Source: Phytophthora quininea (taxonomy: Eukaryota > Oomycota > Peronosporomycetes > Peronosporales > Peronosporaceae). Taken from it: a DNA stretch of 64,000 bases. Position numbers and translations under genes: made by a program. The stretch lies in assembly GCA_011947345.1 (NCBI GenBank), contig JAAVTG010000096.1, forward strand, positions 1-64,000. The letters are read 5' to 3'. Below the pieces are notes generated by a model, which was not told the origin of the DNA, made no database searches, and saw only the letters and a list, made by a program, of their open reading frames with translations. Numbering within the stretch: position 1 is the first letter of the stretch; each line of letters begins with the position of its first letter. This document shows positions 45,565-55,151 of this stretch, piece after piece.

Positions 45565-47269
45565 GTGATTGAACTGTTGAATGATGCGCTGCTGGATGAA
45601 CGAACGTCGTGGCGGAACTCGCTACACACTCCATCTGTTCCCCTTGTCAGCGCGGACGGAAATTTTGCCACCATCACAGCAGTATCGCGGCACTTCACGC
45701 TCAACGAGAAGCAGCACAACGCATTTAGACTCGTCGGAATTGCTTTGCTTACTAGGTGGCGAAAGGTGGAGGATATGAGCTACACAGATGGCGACCTTGA
45801 CGACGATCTTGGGCAGGACCAGCTGCTTTTTTTGGGTGGAGAGGATGGTACGGCCAAAAGCCGAATGCTCGATGCCGTCCAGAAGTTGTGTGAAAGCTGG
45901 AACCGCCCTGATTGTCTTATCAAAGCAGCACTTACCGGAAAGGCTGCAACGATAATAGGAGGGAGGACATTGGTGAGTTTGCTGCTCCAGTTGAAAAGAA
46001 GCGCCGAAAAGCGGCAATTTACCTGGACATCGTGGGCATCGACGAAGTCTCAATGATGAAGAAACATGAGCTACCGAAGCTCGACAAATACCTGAGAATA
46101 GCTAAGAAAATCTCAAACCTACCGTTTGGTGGAGTTCATGTAGTTCTTGTGGAAGATTTTCTTCAGCTACCACCGGTGGGAGGGGCCCCACTCTACAAGA
46201 ATCCTTCTGAGAGCCAGAACTCAGCGGCGGACGACTTCGTCGGGTGTAAGTTGTGGGGGCTCTTCGACCGTGTGATTGTGCTGGACGAGTGTGTTCGATT
46301 TAGGGCGGATCCAGAATGGGGTCGCGGGTGTCAACTCGCTCGCAAGGGTGTGGCTCCCCGAATTTGTCGACCTGATCAATTCGAGAGTTTCTAGTAACGC
46401 CAACGTCTCTGAAACATGGAAGCCTGGCGATCCGGCGCCTTGTTTTATAACCCCAGATAATACGACGCGGCTGGCGATAAACAATTATTCGTTGCAACAG
46501 CGGCCAGGCTGTTGCCGAAAGGGAAGTATCCTGTACGGATTGTTGCAAATTTTGGTGGTAAACTAGATAAACTTGGTTCATCGGAAATCCGAAATGTAAT
46601 GGGTTTCCTGGACACCAAGTTCGACAGAATGGCGCCTTATCTCGATTTGATAGTCGGGATGCCAGTGCAAATTACTCAGAACATTCGCGCCGCAAAAATG
46701 GTTGCGAACGGGACGCTAGGCACACTGGAGCAGACCATCTACAGGGAGGATACTGAATTTTGCTACGTGCGCGACAGTGTTGAAGACGTCATTGTAAAAA
46801 TCCCGAGTGTCGCGCCCTTAGCGTTGATTGTACGCATCCGATGAGGTTCGGTGGCGACTGCCATGCAAGGTTGTTTGAATTCCGACTTATTCTCTCTTCC
46901 CCGACGCCCGACCGTATGGCGAAAGCCACATCTCACTAGCGCCGACTTCAGAAGGAAATCCACGCACTTTGTTCATTCGTGTCGAGCAATTCCCCATGGT
47001 GTGCGCAGTATCATCAACTGTATAAAGTGCAAGGAAAAACCCTTGACAAAATGGTTGTTACCGAGTGGCGGTCTGAGAATCGAATGTCAAACAAGCGTGA
47101 GCAGCCGTACTTGCTGGTCTCTAGAGTAACATCAAGACTAGGCTTTCGGACACTATGCCCACTGACCGACGAGATCACAAGATGGACCAGAGCCTCCTTG
47201 GAGGCTCTTGATGAGGAGGACCGCCTACAACAACTGAGCACTGCCACACTTCAGGCACTAATGCTGTGA
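45565..47269 (+). pseudogene. Helitron PIF1-like helicase domain, frame-broken and with altered Walker A
   Basis: DNA helicase half of the Helitron protein (superfamily 1B, PIF1-like). Motifs in order: LNEKQHNAFRLVG (45700), Walker A FLGGEDGTAKSRML (about 45835) where the usual GTGKS is GTAKS, Walker B IVGIDEVSMM (about 46035), VVLVEDFLQLPPVGG (46140, usual GDFxQLPPV), CVRFRADPEWG (46290), and motif V/VI YKVQGKTLDKMVV (about 47030) followed by LLVSRVTSRLGFRTL. Frame breaks lie near 45990, 46290, 46500 and 46840-46980. Loss of the Walker A glycine plus breaks argues against activity of this copy. Confidence 0.8.
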
Positions 47270-48320
47270 TGTCGATTACCAGTGGTGGAAACACAAAATA
47301 CTACTGCTGTAAATGATCCAGCGGTTTGTACATTATCACGTCGTTCATGCTCAATCACCGTCCGTACGCTCCGTGGACGTCAACCTTTGAATGTAAACAT
47401 CTTGACACCGAACCTGCAAGTTCCATGCACTCGATAGCGAGCAACAACGATTGCACGACAGGTGATGGCGTCAACGGGATCGCTCAGTGCTCATGGTTAT
47501 GCCTCGTTTTGTGCAAGCTTTATTACATTCCGTAGAACGACGATCGCCCTGCATCCTCTCAGTTCATTTTGTTGTCGGTTCCGTGGCGTATGTGACGCCT
47601 AATATTCTCACTGGCGGAGTCACAGGGGAAGTTCTGGCAGCGTTCAAGTATTTGCAGTGGGCCTTCGCATGCGCGGTGCTGATCTTCTCCGCTGTCCGGT
47701 CTCTCGTCTACTATTTGCAGAGAGTCGTCGAGAAGCTGCTCTCTGCGGCCTGTCAGGCCGATGTCGTGCTATCTATCACTAAGAGCTGTGCGTGTGTAGC
47801 TATAACCCTCCAGTCCATAAGGAAACGATTTTGCTGATACTGTGGCCTAAGCTATCGAAGATATCGCCAATCACGAATGGAGAAACGGTTGTCTCCACTT
47901 GGAAAAATGCGCTGAATTTGCTGGCAGACTCAGGAGCGATGACCAACCTGCGTCTATTGTTGATGAACTTGAGGATCTCGTCGATAAGAACTTCAGCAGC
48001 AGTGTCGTGGACGATATTTGCAACCAGACTGTTGAGCGGTTATTTTTTCTTCATTCTGGCGAGGAACGCAAAATGATATGGGATTGTTTTGACTACATTG
48101 AAGCTGAAAAGACGAAGAAGAAAAAAGTAAAATGGCGCTGCGTAAAGCAATCTTCGGCCACCAACGTCTTACCGTCTCATGCAATTGGGCTTCTTGGCCT
48201 CCCGAAGAAAAAGAGTGAAAGCGGTTCAGGTGTCGGCGCAGCGACATTGTTCCGGTGGCAACAAAGTTGCAGTTGTGGACAAAACAGAAAAGGTCGTCAA
48301 CGATGGACAGGTCGTCAATG
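47270..48320 (+). other. Region with two weak plus-strand ORFs (47487-47837, 47899-48321)
   Basis: No recognised gene. The first frame has two hydrophobic stretches (AFACAVLIFSAVRSLVYYL). The second has a plausible helical composition (IVDELEDLVDKNFSSSVVDDI, LFFLHSGEERKMIWDCFDYIEA) and may be real coding sequence left from a gene or the Helitron flank. The strand opposite encodes a BED-like finger fragment (CFVHNCNFVATGTMSLRRHL) continuous with the next feature. None of these is well supported. Confidence 0.3.
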
Positions 48321-49033
48321 AAAGCAACGAGGAGTGGCTCATTGATGCCAATATCGCGAGGGTAGAATGGTGAGTCCAGAAACCCGTGGACGAACAGGTT
48401 GTTTGTCAGATACCCGGCGAGTGAATAGATAAAGTCACCCCGAAAGAGAAGCATGTCGCCCTTGTTCAACCGAATGGTTTCCACGTTCGAGCGAAGCGCA
48501 ACCAGCCGGTTTCACCCGTATCCGTAAATCACGGTGTCGTCCTTGGTGGCCAGCAGTAGTGCCCCTGGTACCCCTTGCACGTTCGCCGCATTCATGTCAG
48601 GCAGTGGTAATGGGAAATCTCGGCGAACCGGTTGGTCCGGAGCTCCCGCGTGCGTCTTGAGCAAACTCCATTCTGTTGCCGTCGAGCTCGGAAAAAATGT
48701 TCTGTAGTGGCGGCGGAAGGCCGCTGTCAGCGCGCGGCTAACATAATCTGGTAGCAGAGCACATGGTCGGTAGGTGTCGAGGGCTTCTCCGTTCCAAGTG
48801 CCATTGCTCCAATTTTACTCTTCTTGGCGAGCAAAGTCGAGGAACTTGTTGGTCGTCTCGTCGGTGATAGCCTTGTAGAGAACGATGTACCCTTTCTCGG
48901 TCAAATGTTGACGGGCGTTCATTGCGTTCATGACTGTTGCAGGACTTCGGTAGGATGGCGCAGAATTGCAAATGAGCGCATATCTGCGGGATAGGTGCGC
49001 CTCGCTGAATTCACCGTTAAGGCTACACGTCAC
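48321..49033 (-). pseudogene. Broken gene of a 2OG-dioxygenase-like oomycete family
   Basis: A minus-strand reading frame of about 235 codons is open except for two in-frame stops, TAA near 48815 and TGA near 48507. It reads ARQHLTEKGYIVLYKAITDE, NWSNGTWNGEALDTYRPCAL, EWSLLKTHAGAPDQPVRRDF and ETIRLNKGDMLLFRGDFIY followed by LFVHGFLDSP. The pattern of APDQ.VHRDF and GD..FRGD..H.G plus V.H.FLD resembles a double-stranded beta-helix dioxygenase fold seen in many repeat-linked oomycete proteins, though the first iron-binding His is replaced here (PVRRDF). A BED-type zinc-finger-like sequence follows at the C-terminus. The function is not known; family placement is by motif pattern only. Confidence 0.5.
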
Positions 49034-49772
49034 CGCACAGCAATATCTGCCTAAAAAGACAAACTATTGTTGTGAAGGCTGGTGTTTTTCCGCGTGTTGA
49101 AGTTGAGAATGGCAAACTTCGAGCAGCATTCGACTAGTTTTGCCCAGAGCAGTTGCATTTGCTCACATCGCTTCTCGTCGGGCCTCTGGACCATATCGAA
49201 CAAAACGCATCAGCATCCCGATTGAACATTAACGTGCTCCTTGCTCATGCACCCAATGGGTGCATCCTGTGTCAGTGAAAACGGCAGGAACATATCGAGC
49301 GAAGAGGAGTCTCTCATCTTCTTGGAGTGCTACCAAGCTGGCCTAGCGGGAAGAAAATAGGGACAGCATGGAAACAAAGTTCGTTTTGGATACGGCAGAG
49401 GTCTGGCAGCTGATACGTTGGGACAGATCGAAATGTATGACAGCGGCATAAAATAAAGCATATTGCGATCTTTACTTCGATGCACATCTCCGCTTTGGCT
49501 GCGTCTTGGCCTTCCAGATAGAAACCAGGGACAGATTGAAGTTCATGTGGCCTACGGGATAAAGCTTAAGGACGCCACTGGTCTGCCCGGCAAAGATCAA
49601 GGACACGGATCACGTGACGTGACTGGAGGCGCATCACTGTGCGTCATGTTCTTGCAAACCAAAAGCAAAATATATCGAAATGTGTGCGTGGGCATAAGAA
49701 TAAGTAAGATGTGAGCGCATCGTCGTGGCTTGCATACCCGCGACTTCGTCCACGCATAACGCAAATTCCAAG
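49034..49772. other. No clear gene; possible 5' remnant of the minus-strand dioxygenase-like gene
   Basis: Minus-strand fragments such as RYGPEARREAM and RMLLEVCHSQLQHAEKH near 49100-49200 could be earlier exons of the broken gene next door. The right third is the presumed promoter of the plus-strand gene at 49773. No repeats of note. Confidence 0.3.
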
Positions 49773-50461
49773 ATGGCCGGCAAGGGACGACAAGGAAGAA
49801 GCGCGCAAGCGCAAGTTACTGGCGGAGAAGACCAACCTGACTCCAAGAACTCCAAGAGCAAGGCAAACGTGGACGAAGCGCCATCGCGTTTGACACCTTA
49901 CCAACGTATGCGTCAGATCCTGGCTGGTGAAGGGAACGGCCAAACACGCATTGTATCGACTGTTGAAGGTGGGCAATGTATTAGTGTTTTCTATTCCCCT
50001 TTGCATATTGTAACGCTGTCAATTATGCTGTTGCAGATCTGCAGGCGTTCCTGAAGAAGAACTCAAATGGCGAGAAGGTCATCCTCCGCATGAAATTGCT
50101 GTGGATTTCCGACCACCAGCATAAGCGATTGAAGTTTGTGCGACTCCACTTTGTCGACGCTGATTCGCTGGAACCGCTTGATCAGCTACTGAAGGTGCAT
50201 GCTGTGGTCCTAAGTGCTTTGTAGCTTCTCTCGACTTGATGCTGCCGCTGCACACAGGCATTTCGCGAGACGTACGCTGAGAACACCCGTGACGCCGACA
50301 CCTTGTTGTTCACGGCCACCGCGTGGGATGTTGACTCAGGAGATGAACACCTGACACCAGCAGGAGCCATCGTCCAGATCCTCTCCTATTCGAACCTCGG
50401 CTTGTTCCGCGACGTTCAATGCCAAGCTACAATCCACCTGGCCCACCTGTCCTGGACCTAG
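49773..50461 (+). CDS. Small spliced gene of unknown function, 3' end adjoining a hAT insertion
   Basis: Three exons join without frame conflict: 49773-49968, 50037-50194 and 50258-50461, with introns of 68 and 63 bp having GT-AG ends. The product is about 185 residues: a basic Gly/Ser/Lys leader (MAGKGRQGRSAQAQVTGG), then RLTPYQRMRQILAGEGNGQT, DLQAFLKKNSNGEKVILRMK, RLKFVRLHFVDADSLEPLDQ and AFRETYAENTRDADTLLFTA. I do not recognise the family; it looks like a mixed alpha/beta cytosolic protein without signal peptide or membrane segment. The stop at 50459-50461 is 3 bp from the target duplication of the hAT element, so the original tail of the gene may have been altered by the insertion; other frames read on across the junction. 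Confidence 0.55.
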
Positions 50462-50463
50462 TC

Positions 50464-50471
50464 CAGATATC
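50464..50471. repeat. Left target-site duplication of the 866-bp hAT
   Basis: CAGATATC, repeated identically at 51338-51345. Confidence 0.93.
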
Positions 50472-51337
50472 CAGGGATTGACAGTAACTTCGTGAGGATA
50501 GTACGTTCTAGTACATAGTAATAGTACAGTTACTATAGTAGATAGTACAACATGCGATTTTGGGTTGTAAGTTACTATAGTAACTAGTACAATTGGAGAC
50601 GTCATTCGAGTTGCTGGATTGTACTACTAAGTACTATCGAGATCCAGTCGATTTTTGCGAGCGACAATGGTGCTTGGGTCTTGGTGTGCAATCCGCGCTG
50701 TTCAAGGCTCGAAGAGCGTTCAACGCGGTCGTCCGTGGAAAGATTTGCGCTCGTGGGCGCTTTGCAATAACGCTTCCTGCAGCTTGGTTGCAGCAATTGG
50801 ATAGCGGTGGCGATGCACCAGACTACCAAGAAGTCGATGACCAAGAATTCCTTCACAAAACTACTGCTGGGTCAATCATGTCCAATCGCCTTCAGGCTGT
50901 ACTTCAGCACATCGACATCTGCCTGTGGTTCCGCGAGACTGGGAGATCAAAGATCCCATCCATCACTGCGCTAGCACGCAATTTTGGCTCGGTCACAGCG
51001 TGTTTAACGCTTGCCAGGAACGCGTGTTCTCGACGGGAGGCATCACGATGAGGCCTTTACGATCGAGAACTGACAACGAACGAGCCGAGAACCAGTTGCT
51101 GCTGAAGCATAACAAGGTTGAGATCCTTCGCATGGAGAGCTTCAAATGGCTACGTTTCGGTGGTCGGTAGTGTCGATCACCGAGAAAGATTCGATAGTAC
51201 TTTAAAGTACATAGTAATATTATATAGTATTTCGATCGGGTCGCCAGATTGTACTACCCATACCATAGTAACTCACCTTGCGAAACCGCGATAGTAGCGG
51301 TAGTAATCCGGAAAATCGGAGTTACTGTCAATCCCTG
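50472..51337. mobile_element. Short non-autonomous hAT element with transposase remnant (866 bp)
   Basis: Ends are inverted repeats: CAGGGATTGACAGTAACT at 50472-50489 and its inverse AGTTACTGTCAATCCCTG at 51320-51337, with similarity extending a few bases further. The 8-bp duplication CAGATATC flanks it. The CAGGG start is typical of hATs. Next to both ends are AT-rich stretches with repeated TAGTAC/GTACTA motifs (50500-50590 and 51190-51260), likely subterminal binding sites. It contains a truncated hAT transposase C-terminus. Confidence 0.92.
50593..51170 (+). pseudogene. hAT transposase C-terminal fragment in the short element
   Basis: Coding remnant of a hAT transposase. PSITALARNF at about 50960 and, in the next frame, SVFNACQERVFSTGGITMRPLRSRTDNE at about 50990-51090 correspond to the hATC dimerisation domain (P.LA...L....SE.VFS..G). 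The upstream frame has ICARGRFAITLPAAW and IMSNRLQAVLQHIDICLWF. The BED finger and the catalytic Asp motifs are missing, so any movement would need transposase from another copy. Confidence 0.75.
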
Positions 51338-51345
51338 CAGATATC
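51338..51345. repeat. Right target-site duplication of the 866-bp hAT
   Basis: CAGATATC, identical to 50464-50471. Confidence 0.93.
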
Positions 51346-51421
51346 ACTACGCCGCTGTTGAAGTAGGGGATGTGCTGCTAACCAAAAAAATGGAACAATG
51401 ATTCATAGTTTTCGGTAGCCA

Positions 51422-52208
51422 ATGTGCCATTTTACGATTTGCTGTGGACGGCCAAAGATAAAACGCAAAGGTGACTGCTGTGACTCAATGCCAAAAACTC
51501 ACGGATCGCACAACTACAGCACGCGCGAGCAACTTCGTCTTGTGACGGAGGTCGGGCGAGTTTTGCCGGTGAAGTCAGCTGACTGGGAGGCTGTTGCAGC
51601 CGCTTACAACGCGCTGGAACCCGACAACAGGCTTCGTGGAATTGGCGGCTTGAAGCGGAAGTTCGCCAATCTCTGTCGGACGCATCGCCACGCCAGCAAA
51701 CTATCCGATGCCCAAACGTTGGCACGCTGTGTGAAGCAGCAGCTTAATCAGCGCTCGTATCGTGACCGCCATCAAGGCGAATCATCCCAGCTGCAATCGC
51801 AACGAGTCGAGAGCCCCCTGTACGACAAGCGGGAAGAGGTTGGGGCAGAGGTCGGAGCGAAGGAGACCGCCATGCGCACCCGACAACTAGCGGGGATGAA
51901 TGCGCAGACGGACGCGACTGTCTTCGAAATATTGGGACCGCTGATAAGACGGGGGCAACGCTTTTGGAACAGGAGACGGTACCAGGGAGTTGGAACGAGG
52001 TACAGACCATCCTAATTGTTCGTGCCGGATCGAGCATCGCCTATTGGCCCAACAACTAGAACGGTTCCAAGCAACGATTGTGCACGAGCTTAAAGCAATG
52101 TATATATTAGAGCGGGATGAAAGAAGACACCAGCGAAACTTGGACCTGCGTGCGGCCAGACGTTATCAAAAGCAGCTACAAGCATCCATTGCAATGCCGC
52201 GGTCCTAG
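51422..52208 (+). CDS. Myb/SANT-like (DUF6818-type) protein, two overlapping frames
   Basis: The first frame (51422-52015) has a short Cys/Lys leader, then SHNYSTREQLRLVTEVGRVLP and DWEAVAAAYNAL, a SANT-like helix-turn-helix with Trp at the third helix, followed by GGLKRKFANLCRTHRH, typical of the DUF6818 group of Myb-like proteins that is expanded in oomycetes. A Gln/Arg/Glu-rich linker follows. One base break near 52000 leads to a second frame (51990-52208) with a helical tail, HRLLAQQLERFQATIVHEL and RDERRHQRNLDLRAARRYQK. The likely role is DNA binding, possibly as a domesticated or resident transposon protein. It may start at the internal Met at 51488 (MPKTHGSHNYS), which is closer to the domain. 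Confidence 0.6.
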
Positions 52209-52716
52209 ATCGCAGGTATTTTTGCCTTCAAAACTTTAAGCAGAAGACGCAAGCGATGAGAGTTCAAGCCACTTCGGAGAGACTATTAACCTCCGTAAAA
52301 AACACATGTTAGAAAAAAGCAAACAAAAATGCTGAAAGCCATGACATTGCAAACTGCCCCATCCACTTCTTTTGTCCTTGACATCTTCATGTCAACGTCG
52401 ACAGCTTGGTCTCCCCGCAGCTTGAGCCGCCCCGTACCTTATTGCATCAAAACGTATCGCATTATCTCCTTCCCATCTCCGGTTCAAACACATTTTCATA
52501 GCCCCAAGAAGTTGAATGTACTGTCCTAACTTCTGCGAGATTAGGACAGCATAGAAGATCGATAAATTGTTGTCGATCTCCGTTGCGCTCACTTGTGACT
52601 TTGCCAGCGAACCCCAAAACCAATAGCGAGGAATCACACACGCAACAGACAAGGTAAGCCGACCATCACCGGGTCTTCACGGATTAATTGGTACTAACAG
52701 TGCATCATGCAAGACG
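52209..52716. other. No gene recognised
   Basis: AT-rich spacer between the SANT-like gene and the H4-like pseudogene. Short ORFs at 52329-52529 (plus) and 52392-52652 (minus) have no convincing features. Confidence 0.4.
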
Positions 52717-53019
52717 ATGGCTGGTCGCGGTAAAGGCGGCAAAGCTCTTGGCAAGGGAGGCTCAAAGCGTCACCGCTATATTCTGCGGGAAAATATTTAA
52801 GGCATCACAAGACCAGCTATCCGGCGTCTTGCTCGTCGTGCAGGTGTAATCAGATTACCCAGACTCGTCTATCAGGAAACACGTGCAGTGCTGAGAGTTT
52901 TTATCAGTAATCTTGTACAAGATGCTATAGTGTATGCAGAGCATGCCAATCGAAAAACTATCAAAGCGACGGACGTCACCTACGCCTTAAAGACAAGGGC
53001 AGACGCTGTATGGGTTTAG
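52717..53019 (+). pseudogene. Divergent histone H4-like pseudogene
   Basis: The intron-free reading frame starts [20 protein letters not shown], one of the most conserved protein starts in eukaryotes, and continues [39 protein letters not shown] and [18 protein letters not shown], which follow the H4 histone fold helix by helix. Codon 28 is TAA (52798-52800) where H4 has CAA for Gln, a single C-to-T change. After YALK one or more bases are lost, so the normal RQGRTLYGFGG tail is out of frame (GGCAGACGCTGTATGGGTTT is still visible). Many non-conservative replacements in the core, for example RLPRLVYQE against the standard RISGLIYEE, suggest either a long-dead copy or a former H4 variant. H4 is normally almost invariant, so this copy is unlikely to serve in bulk chromatin. 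Confidence 0.85.
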
Positions 53020-53151
53020 TGACGGAAACAATTGGTAACACTCACACTGCGCGACGGACACAACACAGTATAAAGCGATATCATACGAGCAGAGCAAAAA
53101 CAAAATCCTCTTCATCCATTATCGTTAGCTGAGTTGGGTTTTGCCAGTGAC

Positions 53152-53526
53152 TCAACCGTCACCAGCTGACTCATCGCTACTCGGAGTGTAATCACTATCA
53201 CTATCTTCAGCTCGTCTCGACCGCCGTGTCTTCGCCTTGGTGCTGCGGGTATCGCCTTGCTTTTCTTCGTCACCACACTCCATATCCCTGTCGTCGCGGG
53301 TATCAACTTCTTTTTCTTCTTCTGCACTCTCCTCCTCGCTGCCCACCGCACCTTCATCATCGTTGCCCTCTGCTTCTTGCTCGATCTTGCGCGACACTTC
53401 ACGGTCCGCTTCACTGATTATAGCCAATTTGCCCCCTGCAAGATTCATCAGCCGATTCACTCGTTTCGTAGACCTCCCTCCCGCGTCGTCAGCAGCCACC
53501 CGCTTCAGCGACTCAATGGACGGCAT
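53152..53526 (-). CDS. Small acidic protein of unknown function
   Basis: 124-residue frame, not recognised. The N-terminal third is mixed and basic (SLKRVAADDAGGRSTKRVNR, NLAGGKLAIISEADREVSRK), then a strongly acidic region (EGNDDEGAVGSEEESAEEEKE) and a basic/Ser tail (KAKTRRSRRAEDSDSDYTPS). The alternation of acidic and basic tracts is common in chromatin-associated proteins. The reading appears to continue upstream with QRERQHQEQDEELAAYEQAA (53570-53650) in a different frame, so this and the next feature may be one protein broken by indels. It lies about 130 bp after the H4-like pseudogene, convergent with it. Confidence 0.4.
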   Translation of the reverse strand: MPSIESLKRVAADDAGGRSTKRVNRLMNLAGGKLAIISEADREVSRKIEQEAEGNDDEGAVGSEEESAEEEKEVDTRDDRDMECGDEEKQGDTRSTKAKTRRSRRAEDSDSDYTPSSDESAGDG

Positions 53527-53687
53527 CGACGTGGCTTAGGCACATGTGGCGGCTGTTGTCGGGCCTGCCGTGTCAGTTTGCACATCACCGACGCCCCCGC
53601 AGCCTGCTCGTACGCTGCCAGTTCCTCGTCTTGTTCTTGGTGCTGGCGCTCGCGCTGCGTTAGCACGTAGCCGCCCAAATTTCGCGC

Positions 53688-53921
53688 TCAGTCACTGAAG
53701 GCGTCGTCGGTTGCTGCACGTGCTCGTTCAAATTGCCGTCGCAGTGTTTCCGGGTGTTGTGCTGCAATGCGAACCATGATGTCATTCTCACCAAGCTCAT
53801 CTCGGAGGCTGCGAAGTCGACGATGCTGTCTCTTGAGCGCGTTAAACGCGACTACTTCGGCATCTAGCGCTCGACCACGGTGGTTAACGTTCTCGTCGTC
53901 GCTGCTGGACTCGTCACTCAT
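53688..53921 (-). CDS. Small helical protein of unknown function, possibly the N-terminus of the acidic protein
   Basis: Start chosen at 53921 (MSDESSSDDENVNHRGRAL), because upstream codons overlap the promoter region of the divergent gene. It continues VVAFNALKRQHRRLRSLRDE and IAAQHPETLRRQFERARAAT, predicted as helices. The stop at 53688 is followed in the same direction by more helical coding-like sequence that leads to the acidic protein at 53526, so one of the boundaries may be a frame error. Not recognised. Confidence 0.4.
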   Translation of the reverse strand: MSDESSSDDENVNHRGRALDAEVVAFNALKRQHRRLRSLRDELGENDIMVRIAAQHPETLRRQFERARAATDDAFSD

Positions 53922-54037
53922 TACGACGAAAAGATGGATTGGCGATGAATGTCGAGTGACCGGAGTTGACCACGATAAGCTAAGGAATTCGATAGGAAAT
54001 GTGACGACGGCTCTCAACACCTCATTTTCAGTCGGGA

Positions 54038-54472
54038 ATGAATGCAGCGGAAGCCTATCGATGTGAGGCAATTGCCGCCGAACAAGCAGCATATCAAGTG
54101 CTAGTAGAAGTTCATGCACGGATCGCCATGCTACGGAGGGCCTACCAACCTCACAACTACCAGCTGCAAATAGCCGAAAGCAAACTACTGTGTGCTCAGC
54201 GACGTTTTCAACGAGTTGTTGATGCTGCCGACGAGGGCGATCGAGACTATCTAGAACAATTCAGAGCCTACATCACTCAGAAACGTCACCAACGCCGTCA
54301 AGAACAGCAGCAGCGTCTCCAACTGCTATCCGTGGGTGTTACCGAGGGTGAAGACGTACCAATTGAAGACCCAGAAAACATCTTTCGCGAATTGGAAGAA
54401 ATTGTCGGCAGTGAAACACCTGAAGACATCCCTGTCCCGGCCAGATCGTCCCGTAGCGAAGAAGAGAGTTAA
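54038..54472 (+). CDS. Helical protein of unknown function, divergent from the acidic gene
   Basis: Unbroken 144-residue frame starting MNAAEAYRCEAIAAEQAAYQ and continuing with charged helices (IAESKLLCAQRRFQRVVDAA, LEQFRAYITQKRHQRRQEQQ) and an acidic C-terminal region (VTEGEDVPIEDPENIFRELE). No intron, signal peptide or known motif. It shares about 120 bp of promoter region with the minus-strand gene starting at 53921; the two upstream regions face each other. Composition and length resemble its divergent neighbour, so the two may belong together. Not recognised; a mobile-element or viral accessory gene is possible but unproven. Confidence 0.45.
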   Translation: MNAAEAYRCEAIAAEQAAYQVLVEVHARIAMLRRAYQPHNYQLQIAESKLLCAQRRFQRVVDAADEGDRDYLEQFRAYITQKRHQRRQEQQQRLQLLSVGVTEGEDVPIEDPENIFRELEEIVGSETPEDIPVPARSSRSEEES

Positions 54473-54688
54473 GAATGCGTCAATAAACGCAATAAAAAAC
54501 AGTAACGCATTCATTTCTTTCATGGGCATCTAGTAGTCCCTCCTGCAGCACCGTGCAGGTTTTCAAGACTTACAGGCCTCGGCGCCAAAGCAACGGCTTA
54601 TGACAGAAATATTTGCTAACTAAGCCAAGCTAAACTAAACTAAACTTAAGAACCGCTAATTTCCCTGGGACGCCAGCCCGGGTAGGCA

Positions 54689-54800
54689 GTGTCAACGGTG
54701 GTCACTACCGGTATTACCGGTACCGAACCGAACCGGTAGAGATATGGGCCCTCTCAAACCTTTGATGCCAACGCTGGTCACTACCGGTAATTACCAGTAC
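54689..54800. repeat. Direct repeat of an ACCGGTATTACCGGT-containing unit
   Basis: GTCAACGGTGGTCACTACCGGTATTACCGG (54690-54720) and GCCAACGCTGGTCACTACCGGTAATTACC (54767-54796), about 77 bp apart; each is partly palindromic around ACCGGT. Confidence 0.65.
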
Positions 54801-55151
54801 GATATTGCTTCTATACGGCCATCCTAGTTTGTTTGTATCTGCCGACCTGCCAGTATATCCACAAAGCCAGATGGCGCGGCTGCGAAGCAGGCGCGCTAGA
54901 TGCCAAAAACTCATATCACTGGCACCAGTATTTAAAAAATCCTATCCCGGTATTCGCGTAGCCCTAATTAATCAAGGTCCAACCGAATATACAGATTTCT
55001 CGCTCTCATGTAATACCTTACGAGAACATCGTTGTCCTTTGTATTAGTGAGACAATAACAGATGTTTGTATGACTCATCGCTTGATGGCCACGATTGTAA
55101 GGGATTAAAGTTAATGGATTCAGCTTGTAGCCAAAGGGTTCAAGGGTTAAA

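Larger units (their letters stand above)
40564..47269 (+). mobile_element. Helitron rolling-circle transposon, degraded (coding bounds)
   Basis: Coding similarity to a Helitron Rep/helicase runs through this interval in several plus-strand frames. The order Rep (HUH) then PIF1-type helicase is the defining Helitron layout. Termini (5' TC, 3' hairpin plus CTRR) were not located, so the true element is longer than given. Confidence 0.85.

Noticed and set aside
53226..53670. Plus-strand Ser/Phe/Leu-rich frames that look hydrophobic or membrane-like
   Set aside because: They are antisense to the Glu/Asp/Lys-rich acidic protein; GAA/GAG codons read in reverse give Phe/Leu/Ser.
54628..54645. CTAAACTAAACTAAAC as an interstitial telomere
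   Set aside because: The oomycete telomere repeat is TTTAGGG (CCCTAAA); this run lacks the G/C triplet and is only three short units.
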